A stretch of 16,494 nucleotides of DNA from positions 1 to 16,494 of the forward strand of contig JAXMAC010000078.1 in the NCBI GenBank assembly GCA_046350595.1. The letters are read 5' to 3'. Position 1 is the first letter of the stretch; every line of letters starts with the position of its first letter. Position numbers and translations under genes: made by a program. Shown one piece after another: positions 1 through 7,381 of this stretch. This stretch comes from JAHFOW01 sp046350595. GTDB taxonomy: Bacteria; Planctomycetota; Brocadiia; Brocadiales; Brocadiaceae. Under the pieces are notes generated by a model that was not told the DNA's origin, made no database searches, and saw nothing but the letters and a program-made list of their open reading frames with translations.

Positions 1-151
1 ATGTATCCACCGCTATGGAGGTGTTCCTGCCTACATCTCCATTACTGTCTACCATCTGCGTCTGCCACGTATCGGCGGAAGCGTTTAGAACAACCGCAAA
101 CACAAACGAAAGCACAAAACACAGGACAGATAAATACCTTTTGCAACTCAT
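1..151 (-). CDS. Exported protein of unknown function, N-terminal 50 residues only (gene runs off the left edge)
   Basis: The reading starts at ATG 151-149 and stays open to the window edge. It has a strong ribosome binding site: GGGG/GGGAAG lies six to eight bases before the ATG (complement of 154-164). The first residues read MSCKRYLSVLCF, followed by a long hydrophobic stretch and an Ala-Ser-Ala cleavage site near residue 27, which is a textbook Sec signal peptide. The mature start (TWQTQMVDSNGDVGRNTSIA) resembles large secreted proteins built from repeats of the type 'DxxGDVGxxTSIAxD', which are common in environmental genomes and probably fold as beta-propellers or similar. That last point comes from memory of such proteins and is inference. 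A different frame here gives a 63-residue reading (42-233) that lacks these signatures. The function is unknown, but I am fairly sure the gene is real. Confidence 0.72.
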   Translation of the reverse strand, partial: MSCKRYLSVLCFVLSFVFAVVLNASADTWQTQMVDSNGDVGRNTSIAVDT

Positions 152-843
152 AATCTTCCCCTTTCTTTACGCATAAAAATGTACACAAAACCTTCATGGT
201 AAACATGTTCAATGCAAAATATAAAATTAGCATGCATAGCTTGCAATATTGTAGAGTAGAATGGGCTTTTCTACTTTACTCATGTAGTATTTTTAGATTT
301 CATTATAGGTGACAGGAACAGTTCCAGAAGTTTGTCAGTAACCGTATTCCAATAGTTAGAATCTAACTTAGGCCTTTGTTCCCCCCCAACTTGGTAAGAG
401 ATGTTGTTATGGCAATACCCGCCTTTTCTGCCAAACTACAGGGCAACATGAGTAAAATGGAAAAGCCACTTGTAGAAAATAGTTAAAGAAAAGACTTAAC
501 ATTTTCGTAAATGATTATAGCTTGCCGATAAATCTAACAACCTCCTTTGTCCCTCTTATAAAGGGATACATAGGGACAGGGGCTCTTTACACAGGCCTTT
601 GTTTCGTCGGCCTGCCGCTTGGCAAGACACGTTATATTCTGCATATCTTTTCTACTTAACTTCACAGTAAACGCCTTTATTCCCCGCAGACTTCCCAGTA
701 AAGCGTATTGTGCTGGCTATAATAGTGTAAATTCATTAAGCAGATGGCGTTCTTTAATCCAGTATTTAAGACCAAAGTGCTTCGCTCTCGCTCGCAATGA
801 CGTTTACATGTCTGATTATTTAAACCGTTCACTATAAATATGG
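152..843. other. Gene-poor stretch between two divergently placed regions
   Basis: No intact gene is convincing in these 692 bases. They contain the 5' leader of the exported-protein gene, a possible frameshifted small gene (280-482, minus), a pyrimidine/purine inverted repeat with GTCCCT and AGGGAC arms around 548-577, and a half copy of the 'GCTTCG...CTCGCAATGAC' repeat near 779-802. A 72-codon plus-strand reading at 619-837 runs through that repeat and is judged spurious. Confidence 0.6.
280..482 (-). pseudogene. Possible remnant of a small gene, interrupted by a frameshift at a run of seven G
   Basis: On the minus strand two neighbouring frames look protein-like and meet at a homopolymer, seven C at 381-387 on the plus strand. 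From 482 down, one frame reads ...AEKAGIAITTSLTKLGG and then stops shortly after. The next frame continues after the run as EQRPKLDSNYWNTVTDKLL and ends at a TGA at 280-282. Joining them by one base change gives a reading of about 65 residues without an obvious start codon. This is either a decayed gene, a sequencing error in the homopolymer, or chance. I do not recognise a family. Confidence 0.22.
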
Positions 844-2244
844 TTATCTCTTTAATGAGTTAATAAGTCCCCGTGCCTTATGTAATGTCTCCTCGTATTC
901 ATCCTCTTCATGGGAATCCGCAACGATACCGCTGCCAACCTGAAAGTATACACGGCTGCCTTTCATGATAAAGGTGCGTATAGCAATGTTCATATCCATA
1001 TTTCCGTTAAATCCGATATAACCAATAGCGCCGGTATACACGCTGCGCTGGTTGGGTTCAAGTTCATCAATAATTTGCATAGCCCGGATCTTGGGCGCTC
1101 CGGTAATCGACCCGCCAGGAAACGTGGCTCTGAGCAAATCAATAATATCATGGTGCTCGTGTAAATCACCTTCAATGGTGGCAACCAGGTGATGTACCGT
1201 AGGGTACGTCTCAAGCACTTTTTTTTCTGTTACCCTGACGGTTCCAAACTTGCACACACGTCCAAGGTCATTACGCTCGAGGTCAATAATCATGGTAAGC
1301 TCCGCATCATCCTTTGGACTGGAAAGTAAATCCTGTTTCAATGTCTCATCGGTTTTTGAATTCCCTCCCCGTGGCCGCGTCCCCTTGATGGGGCGGGTCT
1401 GGACATGACTATCGAGGACGTTCAGGAATCGTTCCGGTGAAGAACTGATAATCGCACTATCGTCAAACATCAAATAACTGGAAAATGGTGCAGGATTTAC
1501 CGCGCGTAATTTTTTATAAAGTTCATGTGAAGGGATGTGAATGGAAGATTCTATCCGTTGGGAAAGGTTAACCTGATAGACATCACCGGCTGATATATAA
1601 TCTTTAATACGTCTGATAGCGCCCAGATACTGTTCCCTGGTAAAATTAAATTGTAATGGCGTTTCCGTTATTTCCCGTGCGATTGGCTGATCGGATGATG
1701 TATATTCGGGTGCACATTTTTTTTGTAACGTATCAATGATCTGTTCCATTCTGTCCGCCAGGGCATCATCAAAACCAAAGTCTATTCCGATTACAGAGCA
1801 CTTTTCCAGGAGGTGGTCGTATGCGATGATCAGGTCATAGAACCCCATATACAAATCCGGCAGTCCAATATCGTCTATCGCCTTGCTGGGTAATTGCTCG
1901 ATAAAATGGCAAAGTTCATACCCCAGGTAACCGACTGCGCCACAGGGAAAGGGAATGGACTCCAAAGAAGTTTCCACAGGGAATTGCCTTAATAATTCAC
2001 GCAGGTGTTCAAAGGGATTCCCTTCAATCTCAAGGGTGCCGTCTTTATCGGTTAAAGTGATGGCGCGGCGTTTGGATTTCATAACGAGGAAAGGGTTATA
2101 ACCCAGAAAAGAATACCTCGAAATTCCCTTTATGGGCAATGCGCTGTCGAGAAAAAACAGGTTCTTGTTTGAAATAAACCGGCAAAATGCCTCTGTCGGC
2201 AGGCAGGCATCTTTGACTTCCCGAATAAGAATCTCACCAGCCAT
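844..2244 (-). CDS. pabB: Aminodeoxychorismate synthase component I (para-aminobenzoate synthase)
   Basis: Makes 4-amino-4-deoxychorismate from chorismate and ammonia in the cytoplasm, the first step toward p-aminobenzoate and folate. The 466 residues match the usual PabB length. The N-terminal half (about 5-150) resembles the anthranilate-synthase N-domain. The chorismate-binding domain (about 200-465) contains PIKGTRPRG at 285-293, a DLERND segment near 321, FPGGSITGAPK near 375-385 and the ending GSGIVADS. The lysine in PIKGT (Lys287) separates PabB from TrpE, which normally has alanine there; in PabB this lysine forms the covalent intermediate. The glutamine amidotransferase partner PabA and the lyase PabC are not in the window, so they must be elsewhere or the enzyme uses free ammonia. 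No clear ribosome binding site precedes the ATG. The gene stands alone, flanked by repeat-rich spacers. Confidence 0.93.
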   Translation of the reverse strand: MAGEILIREVKDACLPTEAFCRFISNKNLFFLDSALPIKGISRYSFLGYNPFLVMKSKRRAITLTDKDGTLEIEGNPFEHLRELLRQFPVETSLESIPFPCGAVGYLGYELCHFIEQLPSKAIDDIGLPDLYMGFYDLIIAYDHLLEKCSVIGIDFGFDDALADRMEQIIDTLQKKCAPEYTSSDQPIAREITETPLQFNFTREQYLGAIRRIKDYISAGDVYQVNLSQRIESSIHIPSHELYKKLRAVNPAPFSSYLMFDDSAIISSSPERFLNVLDSHVQTRPIKGTRPRGGNSKTDETLKQDLLSSPKDDAELTMIIDLERNDLGRVCKFGTVRVTEKKVLETYPTVHHLVATIEGDLHEHHDIIDLLRATFPGGSITGAPKIRAMQIIDELEPNQRSVYTGAIGYIGFNGNMDMNIAIRTFIMKGSRVYFQVGSGIVADSHEEDEYEETLHKARGLINSLKR

Positions 2245-2361
2245 AGAATTGTTTAACCCCGTGTTTTATACAAAATGGGATACTCATATTAATACCAGTT
2301 TTGCGGTTTTATAGTGACGGCCTCAATTATCATAATGTTTCATGTTGAGCAATTACAATCC

Positions 2362-2400
2362 TGGAGAAACGCAAAATCTTACGTCTCTCCCTGTGCATTT
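2362..2400. repeat. Degenerate copy of the 'GAGACGCAA' hairpin repeat
   Basis: TGGAGAAACGCAAAATC followed by TTACGTCTCTCC is an imperfect version of the inverted repeat seen intact at 2603, 4748 and 12891. As in the other copies it is followed by a variant of TGCGCATTTT (here TGTGCATTTT). The mutated arms suggest an older copy. Confidence 0.6.
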
Positions 2401-2602
2401 TCAAAATTGCAGTTTTATCGGAAAAACTCCTCTATAATCTAGATGTGATGTAAAACTTTGTCAAGGTAAATCGCCTGATTTGCGCCGTAAAAAGCCAGTT
2501 TTATTCTTGTTAATGAACAACAAGTATGCTAACATCGGATGCTATTACGAAATTACCCGTTTTCTGCCGGCAGAGACAGGGCAACGTCTTGTCTGTCCTG
2601 AT

Positions 2603-2667
2603 TGTAGAGACGCAAGATTTTGCGTCTCTACATGCGCATTTTTTAAGTCACCGTAAGGCATAATTTA
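2603..2667. repeat. Intergenic hairpin repeat, module A (perfect 13-bp arms)
   Basis: The arm TGTAGAGACGCAA (2603-2615), the loop GATT and the exact reverse complement (2620-2632) form a perfect 30-base hairpin. TGCGCATTTTTTAAG and a tail AAGTCACCG...TAATTTA (2645-2667) follow. The same module recurs at 4748 and 12891. It encodes nothing and looks like a small non-autonomous mobile or REP-like element. Confidence 0.85.
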
Positions 2668-2750
2668 TGTATAGGAATTTCAAACGATCATGTGGTGGCA
2701 AGGCGCGCCTTGCACTACGCTGTTATAGAAGTCGCCGAAGGCCTAATTCA
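2668..2750. repeat. Intergenic repeat, module B, with a 16-bp palindrome
   Basis: It starts with TGTATAGGAATTTCAAAC, contains the perfect palindrome GCAAGGCGCGCCTTGC (2698-2713), continues CACTACGCTGTTATAG and ends with the tail AAGTCGCCGAAGGCCTAATT, which is nearly the same tail that closes module A. A second copy lies at 12977-13061. It directly abuts module A and ends 19 bases before the xerC start, so it could affect xerC transcription or translation. Confidence 0.8.
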
Positions 2751-2769
2751 TGGTTAATGGTTTTGAACT

Positions 2770-3639
2770 ATGCAGGATTACGTAAATAAATACCTGGCCC
2801 ATATCGAACACGACAAGAATTTTTCAGAGCAGACGCTGCGGGCCTACCGGAATGACTTGGATCAGTACCTTTCATTTCTTCTGAGTGAGAATTGCAATGA
2901 TCTGGGAAATGCCAACCGCTTACTTTTAAGAAAATTCCTTGCGTTCCTGAAAAACCAGAACTATTCAAGAACTACAATTGCACGTAAATTAGTAGCCATT
3001 CGCTCCCTTTACAAATTCCTCTGCCGGGAAGGTATTTTGGAATGTAATCCGGTGGAAAATATTCGCACCCCGAAGCTGGACAGGAACCTTCCTGAATTCA
3101 TGAGTGTCAATGAAACTGAGGCGCTTTTAAATATACCGGATGCACATACCGTTCCCGGTATGCGTGACAGGGCTATCATGGAGACCTTATACAGCACCGG
3201 TATGAGGGTAAGCGAGCTGGCGGGACTTGATATCACGGATGTGGATTTTCTGAATGAGGTTGTTAAAGTAAAAGGGAAGGGAAAGAAGGAACGTTTAATT
3301 CCCATTGGAAATCATGCATTAAATGCCATACGATTATACATGGAAAAAAGGGGTTCGGAAAATAAGGCGCTTTTTTTAAATAAACGAGGAGGCCGTCTTA
3401 CCGACCGCAGTGTGGCGAGGATGTTAGAAAAATACGTTAAAAAGGGTGGGTTAAACCATAAAATCTCTCCCCACACCTTCCGCCACAGTTTCGCAACCCA
3501 TCTGTTGGATCACGGCGCCGACCTGCGGTCTGTGCAAGAGTTGCTGGGGCACGCAAACCTCTCAACAACCCAGATTTATACCCACATAACCACCGAACGG
3601 CTAAAACAGGTATACGATAAGGCACATCCAAGGGCGTAG
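2770..3639 (+). CDS. xerC: Tyrosine recombinase, XerC type
   Basis: A site-specific recombinase that, with a XerD partner, resolves chromosome dimers at dif during cell division. The 289 residues fit the Xer family. The N-terminal SAM-like core-binding domain spans about 1-90 and the catalytic domain about 105-285. All catalytic residues are visible: Arg146 (TGMRVSEL), Lys170 (VKGKGKKER), His235 and Arg238 (HTFRHSFATH), His261 (LLGHANLSTTQ) and nucleophile Tyr270 (IYTHIT). The C-terminus VYDKAHPRA is typical of XerC and fits it better than XerD, but the two are hard to separate by eye. It is a single gene rather than part of an integrase-bearing element: no attachment repeats or phage genes are near. 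There is no obvious ribosome binding site before ATG 2770. Confidence 0.9.
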   Translation: MQDYVNKYLAHIEHDKNFSEQTLRAYRNDLDQYLSFLLSENCNDLGNANRLLLRKFLAFLKNQNYSRTTIARKLVAIRSLYKFLCREGILECNPVENIRTPKLDRNLPEFMSVNETEALLNIPDAHTVPGMRDRAIMETLYSTGMRVSELAGLDITDVDFLNEVVKVKGKGKKERLIPIGNHALNAIRLYMEKRGSENKALFLNKRGGRLTDRSVARMLEKYVKKGGLNHKISPHTFRHSFATHLLDHGADLRSVQELLGHANLSTTQIYTHITTERLKQVYDKAHPRA

Positions 3640-3675
3640 CATAACTCTTCAAATATTCACTGCTTATGAAATTGA

Positions 3676-3704
3676 TTTACATTTCAATGAAAATGTAGTA
3701 AAAT
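3676..3704 (+). promoter_or_regulatory. Sigma-70-type promoter for the UDP-glucuronate decarboxylase gene, with an embedded dyad
   Basis: TTTACA (3676-3681) and TAAAAT (3699-3704) are separated by exactly 17 bases, each with five of six consensus bases. The spacer contains a dyad, ACATTT (3679-3684) and AAATGT (3691-3696), which could bind a repressor. The start codon at 3807 leaves a leader of about 95 bases. Confidence 0.6.
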
Positions 3705-3733
3705 TTTATATATTATGTATTTGTATTTCGAAC

Positions 3734-3765
3734 TCGGATAGAAAAAACATCCGAATCGTTTTTAT
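3734..3765 (+). terminator. Weak hairpin followed by T-rich sequence in the leader before 3807
   Basis: TCGGAT (3734-3739) pairs with ATCCGA (3749-3754), and ATCGTTTTTA follows. It could end xerC transcripts or act as an attenuator in the leader of the downstream gene, since the promoter at 3676-3704 lies upstream of it. The stem is only six pairs, so confidence is low. Confidence 0.3.
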
Positions 3766-3806
3766 CCCTGTTCAATTTTCAAGAATTTGCGGGTAAATGG
3801 AGGTAT

Positions 3807-4745
3807 ATGAGAACGGTAATTACCGGTGGCGCTGGATTTATTGGTTCTCATTTATGCGATCATCTCGTTGAGCGGGGGCATGAGGTTATATGTATTGACA
3901 ATCTGCTGACGGGTAAGGCAGAAAATATTGCTCATTTGATAGGAAATAGCTGTTTCCGCTTTGTAAAACACAATGTAAGCGATTATATTTATGTCGATGG
4001 GCATGTTGATAATATATTGCATTTCGCGTCACCGGCCAGTCCTTTAGATTATCTTGAATATCCTATACAAACGCTCAAAGTCGGCTCCCTGGGCACGTTA
4101 AACAGCCTGGGTTTGGCAAAGGTAAAAAAGGCGAAGTTCCTCCTGGCATCTACCTCTGAGGTATATGGAGACCCTCAAATACATCCTCAAAAAGAAGATT
4201 ATTGGGGACATGTAAACCCCGTAGGCCCCCGGGGGGTTTATGACGAGGCAAAACGGTTTGCCGAGGCAATGACTATGGCATATCATCGTTACCATCGTGT
4301 GGATACCAAAATCGTAAGGGTATTCAACACCTATGGGCCAAGAATGCGGATTAAAGACGGGCGTGCGCTTCCGAACTTCATGTACCAGGCGTTGAGGAAC
4401 GAAGATATTACCGTCTATGGCAACGGTTCGCAGACAAGGAGTTTTTGTTATGTCTCCGACCTCGTTGACGGTATCTATCTTTTGTTGAATTCGGACGAAC
4501 ATGAACCTTTGAATATTGGCAACCCTGAGGAAATAACTGTCCTTCAGTTAGCAAAGGAAATTATTGCGCTCACGGAGAGTAAAAGCAAGATCATATACAA
4601 ACCACTTCCCGTTGACGATCCCAAGATCCGACAACCGGACATTTCTAAAGCAAAGAGGATTTTAGGTTGGGAACCAAAAATCTCACGCGACGAGGGACTC
4701 CTTAAGACACTGAATTATTTTAAAGATGTTTTGTCGAATAACTGA
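3807..4745 (+). CDS. uxs: UDP-glucuronate decarboxylase (UDP-xylose synthase), extended SDR family
   Basis: Converts UDP-glucuronate to UDP-xylose, using bound NAD+, to supply sugar for surface polysaccharide or glycoprotein. The 312 residues are the bacterial UXS length. The Rossmann motif GGAGFIGSH is at 7-15, the catalytic triad region is T116-S117-E118 and Y145xxxK149 (YDEAK), and family-typical stretches follow: FNTYGPRM (173-180), VYGNGSQTRSFCYV (203-216) and NIGNPEE. The glutamate in 'TSE' in place of Ser/Thr is characteristic of UXS over dTDP-glucose dehydratases. GGAGGT lies a few bases before the ATG, the strongest ribosome binding site among the plus-strand genes. No UDP-glucose dehydrogenase or glycosyltransferase is adjacent, so its pathway partners are elsewhere. 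A close relative with another nucleotide-sugar substrate cannot be excluded. Confidence 0.88.
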   Translation: MRTVITGGAGFIGSHLCDHLVERGHEVICIDNLLTGKAENIAHLIGNSCFRFVKHNVSDYIYVDGHVDNILHFASPASPLDYLEYPIQTLKVGSLGTLNSLGLAKVKKAKFLLASTSEVYGDPQIHPQKEDYWGHVNPVGPRGVYDEAKRFAEAMTMAYHRYHRVDTKIVRVFNTYGPRMRIKDGRALPNFMYQALRNEDITVYGNGSQTRSFCYVSDLVDGIYLLLNSDEHEPLNIGNPEEITVLQLAKEIIALTESKSKIIYKPLPVDDPKIRQPDISKAKRILGWEPKISRDEGLLKTLNYFKDVLSNN

Positions 4746-4747
4746 AT

Positions 4748-4811
4748 TGTAGAGACGCAAGATTTTGCGTCTCTCCATACGCATTTTTTAAGTCGCCGAA
4801 GGCTTAATTTA
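4748..4811. repeat. Hairpin repeat module A just behind the UXS stop codon; may act as terminator
   Basis: TGTAGAGACGCAA (4748-4760), loop GATT and TTGCGTCTCTCCA (4765-4777; the last three bases pair imperfectly) form a strong stem starting three bases after the TGA. GCATTTTTTAAG follows, so the unit looks like an intrinsic terminator. The tail AAGTCGCCGAAGGCTTAATTTA (4790-4811) matches the other copies. Termination is inferred; the repeat identity is seen directly. Confidence 0.75.
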
Positions 4812-4844
4812 AATTGCATAGAAATATTCATTAAATATTATATC

Positions 4845-5420
4845 ATGAAAAAAATACTGGGCATCTATGGCAGTCCCCGCCGGAATGGAAACTCAGATAT
4901 CCTTCTGAACAATGCTTTGCAAGGGGCTGAGGCAAAAGGTTCGGTTGTTGAAAAGATCATTGTTCGTGATTTACCGATCGCACCCTGTAATTCCTGCGGA
5001 GGTTGTTATGTGAACGGGGTTTGTGTCATAGGGGACGAAATGCAAAAAATGTACACAAAACTTGTGGATGCCGATGGAATTATTGTCTCATCCCCCATTT
5101 ATTTTATGGGTGTAAGCGCACAGTTGAAGGTATTTATAGACCGATGTCAGGCATTTTGGGCACGGAAGTATATACTCCACAAATCCATCCGGGAGGACGG
5201 CAGATTTGCAAAAGGCTTTTTTATTGCAACCGCAGCCCGTAACCCCGTTGAAAACTTGTTTAGCGGCGCCATACAGACAATAAGGGCATTTTTTCATGTT
5301 TCGGATACACACTATGCGGGTAATATATTATGCGCCGGATTAGAAGAAAAAGGTGCTGTCAATAAGAAACAGGAATTGTTACAGCAGGCATTTGAGGCGG
5401 GAAAAAACCTGATGATATAA
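4845..5420 (+). CDS. Iron-sulfur flavoprotein, NADPH-dependent FMN reductase-like
   Basis: A flavodoxin-fold electron-transfer protein of 191 residues. The N-terminus KILGIYGSPRRNGNS (3-17) is the FMN phosphate loop, and SSPIYFMGVSAQLK (82-95) is the second flavin-contacting segment. A compact cysteine cluster, C48-x2-C51-x2-C54-x5-C60, matches the pattern that holds a [4Fe-4S] cluster in archaeal iron-sulfur flavoprotein (Isf). Such proteins pass electrons between ferredoxin and acceptors such as O2 or peroxide; the true partner here is unknown. No Shine-Dalgarno precedes the ATG. A TTGCAT-16-TATTAT pair ends only three bases before the start, too close for a normal leader, so the real promoter is probably elsewhere. 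The gene sits alone between two repeat-bearing spacers. Confidence 0.85.
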   Translation: MKKILGIYGSPRRNGNSDILLNNALQGAEAKGSVVEKIIVRDLPIAPCNSCGGCYVNGVCVIGDEMQKMYTKLVDADGIIVSSPIYFMGVSAQLKVFIDRCQAFWARKYILHKSIREDGRFAKGFFIATAARNPVENLFSGAIQTIRAFFHVSDTHYAGNILCAGLEEKGAVNKKQELLQQAFEAGKNLMI

Positions 5421-5446
5421 CTCGGCTTTAGCTTTGAAAGAGGTAA

Positions 5447-5478
5447 CTTCAGGCTGTGTGTCCGCTCACACCCTGAAG
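5447..5478 (+). terminator. Dyad behind the flavoprotein gene, possible terminator
   Basis: CTTCAGG (5447-5453) pairs with CCTGAAG (5472-5478), and the stem continues with TGTG/CACA after one mismatch. No T-run follows, so it is either a weak terminator, an mRNA-stabilising hairpin or unrelated. Confidence 0.35.
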
Positions 5479-5542
5479 GATTGAGTTACATAATTACATA
5501 GCGCAGCTACGCCGCAACCGATTTTCTTGTGAAAGTGGGGAG

Positions 5543-5632
5543 ATTGCTTCGGAAAAGACCCTCGCAATGACACTTACTATGTACTTTGATGGCACACAGC
5601 ACGTTGTCATTGCGAGCGGAGCGAAGCAATCT
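5543..5632. repeat. Two opposed copies of the 'TCATTGCGAG...GAAGCAATCT' repeat
   Basis: ATTGCTTCGG...CCTCGCAATGAC (5543-5571) and the inverted copy GTCATTGCGAGCGGAGCGAAG...CAATCT (5606-5632) face each other. Each copy is itself a dyad, and together they can form a long hairpin. Another copy lies at 15894-15923 and a partial one at 779-802. This repeat type is widespread in environmental bacterial genomes; its role is unknown. Confidence 0.8.
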
Positions 5633-5772
5633 TTCCATCATAAACAAAGTTCACCTCCTGAAAGGAAGTACATGGGATTGTGAAAAAACGTACAAAAAAA
5701 AGAAGTTTTTACAGAGTAATACTATAATGTGACGAGAAAGTATTTACAGAGGTATTAAAAGAATAGTTAATT

Positions 5773-7302
5773 ATGAAAGAACAGGAAACCGAAAAAAAAG
5801 ACGAGAGACAGCACCGATGTCCTGGCGAACCCTATACGATCAGTGATTCCGTATGCAGGGGCAGGCAGCGTGTGCGTTATCCGAAATGCAATGTGTGCCT
5901 GGACAAGGTGGAACCCGCGAGTTTCAGCCAGCCTCACGCAGAGTTTAAATTGTCGATGGATATCTTTAAGAGTTACGATATTCGTGGAAGATATCCGTCG
6001 GAACTCGATGACCAGACGTCGCGCAAGATCGGCGTTTCTATGGCCCAATTTTTTAAAGAGAAAAATCCCAATGCAAGGAATATCGTTGTTGGGAGGGATA
6101 TGAGAACATCGTCCAAATCCCTTACCAATGCCCTGATTGAGGGATTGTGTACTGCGGGATTGAATGTTATTAATATTGGCGTTGTTTCCACCGAAATGAC
6201 GTATTTTGCCGTAGGGAATTACCAATACGACGGCAGCGTCATGGTTACTGCTTCTCATAATCCCGCGGAATACAATGGGTATAAGATATGCAGAGAGCAA
6301 GCCATCCCTGTCAGCTTTGAAACAGGGATAGAGCGCATAGCAAAACTGACGAGGCAATACCATCCGCCGCGGGGAGAACAACTCGGCAAGGTTGTGATGA
6401 GCGATATTTTTAAGGATTACAAAAAGCATGTCTTAAAATTTGCTTCCAACCTCAGACATCTCCGCGTGGTGGTTGATGCAGGAAATGGCATGGCGGGCAA
6501 GACCGTTCCTCTGATCTTTGATGGACTTCCGGTTGAAATTATTCCACTCTATTTTGAACTGGACGGCAGTTTCCCCAACCACGAGGCGAATCCCCTGAAG
6601 CCTGAAAATATGGCCGATCTCCAGAAGAAGGTGCGTGAAACACGGGCACATCTGGGGGTTGCCTTTGACGGTGATGCGGATCGCTGTGTGTTTGTTGATG
6701 AGATGGGAAGGATTATTGGAAGCGATATTATCACTGCATTGCTTGCACGACAATTCCTCGAACGGGAAAAGGGAGCGGCAATTTTATACGATGTCCGTTC
6801 AAGCTGGGTCGTTCCTGAAGAAATAAAGGCATCGGGCGGCGTGCCTTACCGTGAACGCGTGGGCCATGCTTATATGCGGGCTTCTCTTCGGGAGAAAAAG
6901 GCTGTTTTCGGGGGAGAGTTGGCAGGGCACTATTATTTCAGGGATAACTATTATTCAGATTCAGCTATGGCAGCCTTCCTTATGGTACTGGAGATTTTAA
7001 GTATCCGGCGTGTTCCTTTTTCCAATATCATTGCGCCACTCAGGCGTTATTATGCTACGGGCGAAATCAACTTTGAAGTGGAAGATAAGGACGCAAAGAT
7101 CATAGAGATTGAAAAGAAATTTTCAAACGGCAAGATAGATCATCTTGACGGCGTTACGGTGGAATATCCGGATTGGTGGTTTAATGTCAGAAAATCTAAT
7201 ACCGAACCGTTACTCCGGTTGAATCTGGAGGGCAAAACACCGGAGATCATGGACAAGGGAAAAAGACTGCTCCTCGGTATTATTCAGGGTAAATCCCCTT
7301 AA
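5773..7302 (+). CDS. manB: Phosphomannomutase/phosphoglucomutase with cysteine-bearing N-terminal extension
   Basis: Interconverts hexose 1- and 6-phosphates (mannose and/or glucose) to feed nucleotide-sugar synthesis. The alpha-D-phosphohexomutase domain runs from about residue 62 to the end: FKSYDIRG (65-72), phosphoserine loop TASHNP with Ser161, Mg2+ loop DGDADR (299-304), sugar-recognition loop GGELAGH (380-386) and phosphate loop RKSNTEPLLR (473-482). This follows the AlgC/ManB type. The odd part is the first 61 residues, with Cys16, Cys28, Cys39 and Cys42 in a CPGEP...VC...PKCNVC arrangement that resembles a zinc ribbon. Translation could instead start at Met62 (ATG 5956), which would give a normal-length enzyme; neither start has a good ribosome binding site. 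The domain call is firm. The extension and exact sugar specificity are uncertain. Confidence 0.9.
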   Translation: MKEQETEKKDERQHRCPGEPYTISDSVCRGRQRVRYPKCNVCLDKVEPASFSQPHAEFKLSMDIFKSYDIRGRYPSELDDQTSRKIGVSMAQFFKEKNPNARNIVVGRDMRTSSKSLTNALIEGLCTAGLNVINIGVVSTEMTYFAVGNYQYDGSVMVTASHNPAEYNGYKICREQAIPVSFETGIERIAKLTRQYHPPRGEQLGKVVMSDIFKDYKKHVLKFASNLRHLRVVVDAGNGMAGKTVPLIFDGLPVEIIPLYFELDGSFPNHEANPLKPENMADLQKKVRETRAHLGVAFDGDADRCVFVDEMGRIIGSDIITALLARQFLEREKGAAILYDVRSSWVVPEEIKASGGVPYRERVGHAYMRASLREKKAVFGGELAGHYYFRDNYYSDSAMAAFLMVLEILSIRRVPFSNIIAPLRRYYATGEINFEVEDKDAKIIEIEKKFSNGKIDHLDGVTVEYPDWWFNVRKSNTEPLLRLNLEGKTPEIMDKGKRLLLGIIQGKSP

Positions 7303-7381
7303 GGGACGGATTTTCGCAAGATAAAGATTTTTCCCGTGATAAACGGTTTCTTAGTTAAAATTTTATACAGGTGGATTATTT

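Larger units (their letters stand above)
2245..2769. other. Repeat-rich spacer between pabB and xerC
   Basis: These 525 bases lie between two divergent genes and hold no gene I can support. They carry a degenerate hairpin repeat (2362-2400), a perfect hairpin repeat (2603-2667) and a second repeat module (2668-2750) that ends just before the xerC start. Both divergent promoters must lie here, but no convincing -35/-10 pair was found for either gene. Confidence 0.7.
5421..5772. other. Repeat-bearing spacer before the phosphohexomutase gene
   Basis: No gene is visible in these 352 bases. They hold a dyad behind the flavoprotein stop (5447-5478), two opposed copies of the 'ATTGCTTCG...TCGCAATGAC' repeat (5543-5632) and an A-rich run (5683-5705). 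TATAAT occurs at 5723-5728, but I find no -35 hexamer at a normal distance. Confidence 0.65.

Noticed and set aside
42..233. 63-codon minus-strand reading
   Set aside because: It overlaps the exported-protein start in another frame; that other frame has the signal peptide and the ribosome binding site.
619..837. 72-codon plus-strand reading in the left spacer
   Set aside because: It runs through a dispersed 'CTCGCAATGAC' repeat, lacks a ribosome binding site and has no family-like pattern.
2603..2632. CRISPR repeat unit
   Set aside because: The hairpin copies are dispersed over 10 kb, with no regular spacers and no cas genes.
2770..3639. Integrase of a phage or genomic island
   Set aside because: Length and C-terminus fit XerC, and no attachment repeats, tRNA or phage genes are near.
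5723..5728. TATAAT as promoter of the phosphohexomutase gene
   Set aside because: No -35-like hexamer lies 15-19 bases upstream.
5767..6429. 220-codon reading opposite the phosphohexomutase
   Set aside because: Antisense shadow: the plus-strand frame carries all phosphohexomutase motifs.
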